A stretch of 13,713 bases of DNA, from positions 1 to 13,713 of the forward strand of contig JAAWSH010000246.1 in NCBI GenBank assembly GCA_022801475.1. Direction: 5' to 3'. The notes beneath the pieces are model-generated. The model saw nothing but the letters and a program-made list of their open reading frames with translations, made no database searches and was not told the DNA's origin. This DNA is from Acutalibacter sp. (GTDB lineage Bacteria > Bacillota > Clostridia > Oscillospirales > Acutalibacteraceae). The first letter of the stretch is position 1. Each line of letters starts with the position of its first letter. Positions 7,962 through 13,713 of the stretch are shown here, one piece after another. The position numbers were made by a program, and so were the translations under genes.

Positions 7962-10900
7962 ATGAGTGGCATGGCAAAGATTAAATCGTTTCGGCAGGTC
8001 GTGCCGATGATTTATGCTTATAATACTCCGGGCGTAGTTTATCATGAGGGCTGGACGAAAATTGGATATACAGAGAAACAGTCTGTAACGCAGAGAATCA
8101 GGCAGCAAACGCATACGGCAGATATACAGTATGTATTGGCGTGGCAGGATAACGCGATGTTTAAGGATGGTTCTGGAGAATATTTTACTGACCATGACTT
8201 CCATTCATTTTTGGAATCTGATTGCCAAGTGGAACGGACTTCTGGTACAGAATGGTTTAAAGTGGATGGGCAAACGTCACGGGGATATTTTGACAAATTT
8301 GCAAGGCGTGAGACTGTCCAAAGCAAGGATGAGAAGATTAGTTACTCTTTGCGTGATGAGCAGAAAGAAGCTGTGGAGATGACAAAGGCTTATTTTGAAA
8401 ACGGTGGCGAAGAATTTTTGTGGAATGCAAAGCCAAGATTTGGAAAGACGTTGACTGCTTATGACCTGATACGGCAGATGAGATTTACAAAAGTATTGAT
8501 TGTTACTAACAGACCAAGTATTGCTAATTCGTGGGCAGATGACTTTCGTAAATTTATAGGGTGGCATGGAGAGCTGTCTTTTGTTTCGGATACAGATTCC
8601 CTGAAAGGGAAACCGGGAGTGTTTACAAGAGAGGAATACTTGAAAGTTATGTCATCGCGGGATGAGGATGCTATGACAGGCATGGTGGCTTTTGAGTCTC
8701 TGCAAGGATTGAAGGGTTCTGTATATTTCGGAGGGCAGTATCGGAAACTTGGATGGATGGCGAAGGAATATAGAGATGATAAGGGGAAACTTCAGAAAGG
8801 CATGGAATTTGACCTTCTTGTCATTGATGAAGCGCAGGAAGGCGTCGACACTATGCGTACCGACCGTGCTTTTCAAAACATCGCGAGGAAACATACCCTT
8901 TATCTTTCTGGCACTCCGTTTAAGGCACTGGCAAGTGAGCAGTTCTCTAAAAATCAGATATATAACTGGTCGTATGCAGATGAGCAGGAAAGAAAAGAGA
9001 ATTGGGCGACTGATGAATACAATCCATATGAAGCTTTACCGAGACTGGAAATGTATACCTATCAGCTTTCCACAATGATACGTGACCGTTTGGAAAAAGG
9101 GTTAGATTTGTCTGAAGAAGCAGGTGCGGTAGATTATGCCTTTGATTTGAATGAATTCTTTATTACGAATGAGAGCGGGAAATTTGTGCATGAAGATGAG
9201 ATAAAGAAGTTTTTACATGCTCTGGTTATTCAGGAGAAATATCCGTTTTCCACACCAGAGCTTCGTAGTGAACTTTCACATACATTGTGGCTTCTGAATC
9301 GTGTAGCTAGTGCAAGGGCGTTGGCAAAGCTTTTGAATGAGGATTCTGTATTTAGCGAATATAAGATTATCTTGGCGGCAGGAGACGGACGTTTGGATGA
9401 GGATGAAGAAGCAGCGGCGGCATTCGACAGGGTAAAGACAGCAATTGCTGAAAATGAAAGGACTATAACACTTTCAGTGGGACAGCTTACCGTAGGTGTG
9501 ACAATTCCAGAGTGGAGCGGCGTTTTGATGCTCTGCAATATGAAAAGTCCCTCATCTTATATGCAGGCGGCTTTTCGTGCACAAAATCCATGCATTTTGA
9601 CAAGGAATGGACAACGCTACAGAAAAGAGACGGCATATGTGTTTGATTTTGACCCGGCTCGTACTTTGATTATCTTTGATGAGTTCGCGAATAATCTTTT
9701 GATGGATACCATCCGCGGTCAGGGAACCAGCAATGACAGGAAAGATAACATTAAGAGACTGCTCAATTTTTTCCCAGTTATTGGCGAAGATGACGAGGGG
9801 AAAATGGTAGAACTGGATGCGGCATCGGTACTTTCTATTCCAAGGGCATTGAAGAGTCAGGAAGTAGTCCGTAAGGGATTCATGTCCAATTTTTTGTTTA
9901 GAAATATCAGCAATGTATTTGGTGCGCCGAATATTGTCCGGGAGATTGTGGAGAAACTTACGCCGGCGGCAGAGGTGCAGCAGAAGAAAAGGGATAATAC
10001 TATACTTGACGGGATGGATTCTGTATCGGTGGATGAAAAAGGTGAAGTCCAGATTGATAACGAGATTATCATTGGCAAGTCACAAAGTTTGTTTGGGAAA
10101 AAGATGTACGAGGAATTTTATGATAATATCCAGCTGAAGGTCTCGAAAGTGACAGAGAAATCAACTCTTTATGACGTGGAGGAGCATTTGGATTCTCTTG
10201 TGTCCTCTATCAAAGAAGGTATGAAAGAGCGTGTGCTTGCTCCAGTTGCAGGTGAGTATGGTGTGAAAAAAGGGGCGCAGAACCGTCTGGAACGTCAGGT
10301 GGAGCGAGAGATTGACACTACATTCGGAAAAGTAAAAGATGATTACAAACAGCAGACACGTATTGCACAGGTTGAGTTTGAGCGGGAACAAAGGGAGGCT
10401 GAGACGGAACAGGAGGTCAAACAGGCAGAAGAGAAATATAAAGCCAGTATGGATGACGCTATGAGGTCATTTATGGAAACTGTGCAGGAAAATGTTCAGA
10501 AGACAATTCAGGAGAAACCACAGAAACTGGTGGAGCAGCTTGAAAAGAATAAGGCAGAGCAGGAGAAACGAACTGTGGAGGATGAGGTCAGGGCACATCT
10601 GAGAGGATTTTCCCGTACAATTCCAAGTTTTATAATGGCTTATGGAGACGGGCATCTTACGCTTTCGAATTTTGATGATTATACGGAGGATGATGTATTT
10701 CTTGAGGTGACTGGTATCACGGAAGATGATTTCCGTTTTCTAAGGGATGGCGGAGATTATGCAGATCCAGAAACCGGTGAGAAGAAACATTTTGAAGGGC
10801 ATCTGTTTGATGAGATTGTATTTAACGATTCCATTGAAGAATTCTGGAAGAAGAAACAGCAGCTTGCGAATTATTTCGATGAGTCGCAGGATGAGGATAT

Positions 10901-11318
10901 TTTTGATTATATTCCGCCGCAAAAGACAAATCAGATTTTCACGTCTCGTTGGGTGGTGGAAAAGATGGTGAATCAGTTAGAAGAGAACAATCCGGGCTGC
11001 TTTGATGATCCGACAAAGACTTTTGCAGACTTATATATGAAATCAGGTCTATATATTACGGAGATTGTCAAGAGATTATATCGGAGCGAAGCAATGAAGA
11101 AAGCTTTCCCTGATGATAAGGAGCGGGTGCGCCATATCTTAAGCAAACAGGTTTATGGTATGGCACCGACCAGAATCATATATCTTATTGCAACGAACTA
11201 TATTCTTGGTTTTGATGAGGAAATGAGAAACGATACGCATAATTTTGTGGAAGCAGATGCTGCAGATGCGGCAAAGAATGATGTGTTGAAAGAACTGGTA
11301 AATAAAAATTTTGGTTAA
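7962..11318 (+). CDS. GIY-YIG-like nuclease / SF2 helicase / methyltransferase-like fusion protein
   Basis: 1118 residues; the ATG directly abuts the previous stop and has AAGGAG at 7947-7952. Domains: residues 15-100, a T5orf172/MUG113-type GIY-YIG-like domain (IYAY 17-20, KIGYT 33-37, Arg45, HDFH 78-81, EWF 97-99); residues 128-545, a superfamily II helicase (Walker A NAKPRFGKT 155-163, DEAQ 289-292, SGTP 316-319, motif V TLSVGQLTVGVTIPEW 503-518, motif VI QAAFRAQNP 535-543); about 790-875, a charged coiled coil; 988-1085, a second methyltransferase front module (QIFTSRWVVEKM 991-1002, DLYMKSGLYITEIV 1023-1036, a degenerate motif I). The protein stops before any NPPY. Likely role: ATP-driven translocation along foreign DNA with cleavage by the N-terminal domain, coupled to the methyltransferase through its C-terminus. 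An acidic residue expected in classical GIY-YIG enzymes is not clearly placed, so nuclease activity is uncertain. Helicase assignment is firm. Confidence 0.87.
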   Translation: MSGMAKIKSFRQVVPMIYAYNTPGVVYHEGWTKIGYTEKQSVTQRIRQQTHTADIQYVLAWQDNAMFKDGSGEYFTDHDFHSFLESDCQVERTSGTEWFKVDGQTSRGYFDKFARRETVQSKDEKISYSLRDEQKEAVEMTKAYFENGGEEFLWNAKPRFGKTLTAYDLIRQMRFTKVLIVTNRPSIANSWADDFRKFIGWHGELSFVSDTDSLKGKPGVFTREEYLKVMSSRDEDAMTGMVAFESLQGLKGSVYFGGQYRKLGWMAKEYRDDKGKLQKGMEFDLLVIDEAQEGVDTMRTDRAFQNIARKHTLYLSGTPFKALASEQFSKNQIYNWSYADEQERKENWATDEYNPYEALPRLEMYTYQLSTMIRDRLEKGLDLSEEAGAVDYAFDLNEFFITNESGKFVHEDEIKKFLHALVIQEKYPFSTPELRSELSHTLWLLNRVASARALAKLLNEDSVFSEYKIILAAGDGRLDEDEEAAAAFDRVKTAIAENERTITLSVGQLTVGVTIPEWSGVLMLCNMKSPSSYMQAAFRAQNPCILTRNGQRYRKETAYVFDFDPARTLIIFDEFANNLLMDTIRGQGTSNDRKDNIKRLLNFFPVIGEDDEGKMVELDAASVLSIPRALKSQEVVRKGFMSNFLFRNISNVFGAPNIVREIVEKLTPAAEVQQKKRDNTILDGMDSVSVDEKGEVQIDNEIIIGKSQSLFGKKMYEEFYDNIQLKVSKVTEKSTLYDVEEHLDSLVSSIKEGMKERVLAPVAGEYGVKKGAQNRLERQVEREIDTTFGKVKDDYKQQTRIAQVEFEREQREAETEQEVKQAEEKYKASMDDAMRSFMETVQENVQKTIQEKPQKLVEQLEKNKAEQEKRTVEDEVRAHLRGFSRTIPSFIMAYGDGHLTLSNFDDYTEDDVFLEVTGITEDDFRFLRDGGDYADPETGEKKHFEGHLFDEIVFNDSIEEFWKKKQQLANYFDESQDEDIFDYIPPQKTNQIFTSRWVVEKMVNQLEENNPGCFDDPTKTFADLYMKSGLYITEIVKRLYRSEAMKKAFPDDKERVRHILSKQVYGMAPTRIIYLIATNYILGFDEEMRNDTHNFVEADAADAAKNDVLKELVNKNFG

Positions 11319-11341
11319 AGTGGAATAATGAGGATTAGATT

Positions 11342-13339
11342 ATGAGCAGAAGCTTTTCAACAAATTTAAGCGGTAAAGTCAGGAATTTTCCTTTGCCGAA
11401 GAATAGACCTTTAGTTCCTTTATATGAAGCAGTTGTTAATTCAATCCATGCGATAGATGAAAGAAAGAGTAATGGAGATGTATTTGATGGAAGAATAGAG
11501 ATAGAGGTTGTTAGAGATAGAACGCTTTTTTCAGATTCTGATAGTAATACAGTCAGAGGATTTAGGATAGCAGATAACGGAATCGGTTTTGACGAAAATA
11601 ATATGAAATCTTTTATGGAAGCTGATTCTGAATATAAAATGGCTATTGGAGGCAAGGGCGTAGGGCGATTTTCATGGCTAAAAGCATTTTCGGAGGTTCA
11701 TATAAAAAGTGTCTATAAAGAAGAAGGAAAATTTGTTGTTCGTGAATTTGATTTTACTACTGCCAGATCAGAAATAGAGGATGTGCTTACCGAGGAAGAA
11801 AGTGGAACGGGGTATTGTACTGAAGTTACATTGTCGGATTACCTTAAAGATTATAAGAGCAATGCGCCGAAGAAGTTAGATATAATTGCAATGAGAATCA
11901 TTCAGCATTGCTTGGCATATTTTTTGCGAAAAGATTGTCCTGCAATGAAGATTTATGATACAGAAAATAGTTTATCTTTGAATCAAATATTCAGAGATAT
12001 AATTACGACCAATGATAACCAGACGCAGTTTGAGGTAAAAGGGCAGAAGTTTAATTTATTGCACATAAAAATCACGGACAGATCATTCGGCTCAAGAAAT
12101 AGGCTCTATTTGTGCGCAAATGAAAGACTGGTTGATAGCAAAGAGCTGGAAAAACTTATTGTAGATTTGGATTCTGATATTTTTGATAATGAAGAATATT
12201 GGTATCTAGGTGTACTTACGAGTGAATATTTTGATGAAAATGTTGATATGAACCGACTGTCTTTTTCTCTGCCAACAGAGAGCAGTGTCTTGTTGCCGGG
12301 GAATCCCGGACTTGATGATATTGTGAAAGAAGCTTGCCATCAAGTTGAATTGTATTTGGCAGATTATCTTCAGGAGGTTAAGAATAATAAGCAGGAGAGA
12401 ATAACGAAATATACTACCGAAACAGCGCCGCAATATAGACATTTAGCTTATTATGAACCGGATAAAATTGCAGCGTTGAAGCCGGGACTTTCGGATGAGG
12501 CTTTAGATGATGCCTTGTATGGAATAAAACGTGAATTTGAAAATAAAACTAAAACAGAGTGCAGAAGTTTACTAAATCAGTTGGAAAAAGGAACTATTTC
12601 TTCAGAGGAATATCAGTCGAGATTTCAGAAGACAATAGGAAAGGTAAGTGATGTTAATAGAGCGGCTCTTGCGGAGTATGTTGTGCATCGAAGAATTATT
12701 CTTGACCTGTTTAGTAAAGGGGTTAACATAAAGGATGATGGAAAATTTAATTTGGAAAAATATATGCATCAATTGATATATCCAATGCGTGCAACTTCTG
12801 ATGAGATTCCTTATGAGAATCATAATTTGTGGCTTATTGATGAAAAGCTATCTTTTTGCCAATTTATTTCTTCGGATAAGCCGTTTGACAACAAATTCGG
12901 AGAAGAACGTACAGATATTCTTGCACTTGATAGTCCGGTGGCTATTGCGGAAAATAAAAACAATGGAATGGCGTATGATACCGTTATAATATTTGAGCTT
13001 AAGAAACCGATGAGGGATGATTATAATATGGAAAAGAATCCTATTACGCAGTTGACCGATTATGCTCAAAGAATACTTGATGGAAAAGTAAAAGATAGCA
13101 ATCATAGGAAAATAACAGTTACCGATAGCACTCAATTTTATCTTTATGCCGTTTGCGACATCACGCCTTCACTTGAGCGCGTATTAAATACAATGTCATT
13201 TACACGAACGCCGGATAGATTAGGCGCATATTTTTACAATGGGACTATGCATACTTATATTGAAGTTCTTTCGTACGATAAGGTTCGGAATGATTCTGAA
13301 AAACGAAACAAGGTGTTGTTTGATAAACTAGGGATATAA
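11342..13339 (+). CDS. GHKL (MORC/MutL-like) ATPase fused to a PD-(D/E)XK nuclease-like domain
   Basis: 665 residues; start set by GAGGA at 11330-11334, 23 bases after the helicase stop. The N-terminal half is a GHKL ATPase: N-box EAVVNSIHAID 29-39 (Glu29 general base, Asn33 metal), DNGIGF 78-83 (Asp78 contacts adenine), GGKGVGRF 103-110 (lid). A transducer-like region follows to about 350, then helices (350-460). The C-terminal 200 residues fit a PD-(D/E)XK nuclease fold: Asp525 in RTDIL, then Glu552 and Lys554 in FELKKP, and Gln570 in ITQLTDY. Prokaryotic MORC/MutL-like ATPases are known from predicted restriction-modification systems with helicase and methyltransferase genes, which is exactly this context. 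Likely role: ATP-dependent dimer clamp that loads on DNA and licenses cleavage. Last gene of the operon. Both domain calls rest on visible motifs; their joint mechanism is inference. No clear terminator follows. Confidence 0.85.
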   Translation: MSRSFSTNLSGKVRNFPLPKNRPLVPLYEAVVNSIHAIDERKSNGDVFDGRIEIEVVRDRTLFSDSDSNTVRGFRIADNGIGFDENNMKSFMEADSEYKMAIGGKGVGRFSWLKAFSEVHIKSVYKEEGKFVVREFDFTTARSEIEDVLTEEESGTGYCTEVTLSDYLKDYKSNAPKKLDIIAMRIIQHCLAYFLRKDCPAMKIYDTENSLSLNQIFRDIITTNDNQTQFEVKGQKFNLLHIKITDRSFGSRNRLYLCANERLVDSKELEKLIVDLDSDIFDNEEYWYLGVLTSEYFDENVDMNRLSFSLPTESSVLLPGNPGLDDIVKEACHQVELYLADYLQEVKNNKQERITKYTTETAPQYRHLAYYEPDKIAALKPGLSDEALDDALYGIKREFENKTKTECRSLLNQLEKGTISSEEYQSRFQKTIGKVSDVNRAALAEYVVHRRIILDLFSKGVNIKDDGKFNLEKYMHQLIYPMRATSDEIPYENHNLWLIDEKLSFCQFISSDKPFDNKFGEERTDILALDSPVAIAENKNNGMAYDTVIIFELKKPMRDDYNMEKNPITQLTDYAQRILDGKVKDSNHRKITVTDSTQFYLYAVCDITPSLERVLNTMSFTRTPDRLGAYFYNGTMHTYIEVLSYDKVRNDSEKRNKVLFDKLGI

Positions 13340-13396
13340 AGTAATATTTGAAACAAGTTGTCATATTACCATATTGGATAAAAGAGTGTACTATAA

Positions 13397-13425
13397 TTGT
13401 CAGATAAGGAAATGTATGGTATACT
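13397..13425 (+). promoter_or_regulatory. Strong sigma-A promoter of the toxin RNA
   Basis: TTGTCA (13397-13402) and TATACT (13420-13425) with exactly 17 bases between them are close to consensus. Transcription should start near 13431-13434, at or just before GGGAA of the fold-back arm, giving a 5' leader of about 100 bases before the toxin ATG. Confidence 0.75.
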
Positions 13426-13469
13426 TGGAACGTGGGAAACCATAGAGCCGGGCGGCTACCCTCTTTTTC

Positions 13470-13522
13470 GGAGGGGCTAACCCTCCAGATGTCATGCCCT
13501 TTGGGTACGAAAGAAAGGAGGG
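13470..13522 (+). promoter_or_regulatory. Alternative-pairing element controlling the toxin ribosome binding site
   Basis: CCCTCC at 13481-13486 can pair with GGAGGG at 13470-13475 (5-base loop) or with the identical GGAGGG of the Shine-Dalgarno sequence at 13517-13522. An additional ACCCTC lies at 13459-13464. The leader can thus switch between an open and a sequestered ribosome binding site. This is seen in sequence only; the switch is inferred. Confidence 0.5.
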
Positions 13523-13530
13523 CGTTGCTA

Positions 13531-13626
13531 ATGATGATTACATATTCTGATTTAGTTCAGACTGGAATATTCATTGTTGCCCTTATTGGATTGTGTTACA
13601 CAATTTTTAAGGGAAAATGGAAATAG
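13531..13626 (+). CDS. Putative holin-like type I toxin peptide
   Basis: 31 residues, from ATG 13531 (a second ATG follows at once) to TAG 13624-13626, preceded by AAAGGAGGG at 13514-13522 with 8-base spacing. The product has a short polar start (MMITYSDLVQ), one membrane segment TGIFIVALIGLCYTIF at 11-26, and a basic tail KGKWK. This plan fits the small clostridial/bacillar holin-like toxins (TxpA/BsrG/Fst class), which insert in the membrane and stop growth when made in excess. The same frame is open back to a GTG at 13432, but that lies on the likely transcription start and has no ribosome binding site, so the short form is chosen. The promoter, structured leader, fold-back repeats and a minus-strand hairpin after the gene all fit an RNA-controlled type I system. 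It stands just after the restriction-modification operon and may stabilise the island. Confidence 0.75.
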   Translation: MMITYSDLVQTGIFIVALIGLCYTIFKGKWK

Positions 13627-13713
13627 CCGCCACTACTGCCAATAGTGACGGCTGACCTTGTAAAAGGTTACTGATAAAACTTATTTGGTGGGTAGCCGCT
13701 TCTATGGCTTCCC
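13600..13713 (-). ncRNA. Probable antisense antitoxin RNA, partial (promoter beyond window)
   Basis: On the minus strand the arms at 13625-13635 and 13643-13653 form an 11-bp hairpin in which the single plus-strand C/A mismatch becomes a G-U pair, followed by a T-rich stretch (ATTTCCATTTTCCCTT). This is how a terminator of a leftward RNA would look. A second small hairpin (ACCTT-GTAA-AAGGT) is at 13655-13668. Such an RNA would overlap the stop codon and 3' untranslated part of the toxin transcript, as the antisense RNAs of TxpA/RatA and BsrG/SR4 do. Its start and promoter would lie to the right of 13713. No direct evidence of transcription. Confidence 0.45.

Larger units (their letters stand above)
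13434..13713. repeat. Long-distance inverted repeat flanking the toxin gene (5'-3' fold-back arms)
   Basis: The left arm lies at 13434-13461 (GGGAA, CCATAGA, GCGGCTACCC) and the right arm at 13690-13713 (GGGTAGCCGC, TCTATGG, TTCCC). They pair in three blocks of 10, 7 and 5 bp with one A/C mismatch and a small asymmetric internal loop. The arms lie at the presumed 5' end and near the 3' end of the toxin transcript. The right arm reaches the last base of the window, so it may extend further. Confidence 0.75.

Noticed and set aside
7776..8204. 142-codon minus-strand frame across the methyltransferase/helicase junction
   Set aside because: It spans two well supported plus-strand genes in shadow frames, has a biased composition and shows no known domain.
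5995..13339. Classification as BREX, DISARM or Druantia
   Set aside because: No PglZ, BrxC, DrmB or PLD nuclease gene is present, and the GHKL ATPase with PD-(D/E)XK-like domain does not fit those systems.
13341..13369. GTAATAT...ATATTAC inverted repeat after the last operon gene as a terminator
   Set aside because: Only 7 AT-rich pairs around a 15-base loop and no T-run after it; likely chance.
13432..13626. Longer 64-codon reading of the toxin from GTG at 13432
   Set aside because: The GTG lies at the expected transcription start with no ribosome binding site, while ATG 13531 has a strong AAAGGAGGG at ideal spacing and gives a typical 31-residue toxin.

Overview
The window looks like accessory DNA from a low-to-moderate GC Firmicute, most likely a gut-type clostridium such as a Lachnospiraceae member. 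The grounds are strong purine-rich ribosome binding sites, sigma-A-like promoters, a conjugative-element type cell-wall hydrolase, a clostridial-type IS1380 relic and a very small holin-like type I toxin. The organism is inferred from style, not from a marker gene. No rRNA, tRNA or CRISPR array was seen.

Layout. (1) 1-789 is the 3' part of a lysozyme-like/CHAP peptidoglycan hydrolase of the kind carried by Tn916/ICE conjugation modules; it is closed by a perfect 13-bp hairpin at 881-912. (2) 1084-4053 (minus) is a visibly more AT-rich 989-codon SIR2-domain protein whose motifs and length match the phage-defence sirtuin DSR2. (3) 4227-5553 is a dead IS1380-family transposase with six in-frame stops, frameshifts and loss of the likely catalytic Glu. 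(4) 5554-5994 holds a terminator-like hairpin, a possible 58-codon ORF and a candidate promoter. (5) 5995-13339 is a tightly packed four-gene plus-strand operon: a methyltransferase part with motifs X/I, a methyltransferase part with NPPY, a 1118-residue protein (GIY-YIG-like domain, SF2 helicase, coiled coil, second motif X/I module), and a GHKL (MORC/MutL-like) ATPase fused to a PD-(D/E)XK nuclease-like domain. (6) 13397-13713 is a type I toxin-antitoxin-like locus with a 31-residue membrane peptide.

How the parts work together. The four-gene operon reads as a composite restriction-modification or defence system: modification by a split gamma-class adenine methyltransferase, ATP-driven translocation by the helicase, and two possible nucleases, with the GHKL ATPase as a clamp or switch. 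DSR2-like NAD+ depletion would be a separate abortive-infection layer, and the type I toxin could act as a stabiliser or addiction module. The whole looks like a defence island carried as cargo next to a conjugation module.

The most unusual points are the distribution of methyltransferase motifs over three polypeptides (two SAM-binding modules, one NPPY), the two putative nuclease domains in one operon, and the toxin transcript layout: a 22-bp 5'-3' fold-back and a CCCTCC segment that can pair either with an upstream GGAGGG or with the Shine-Dalgarno sequence.
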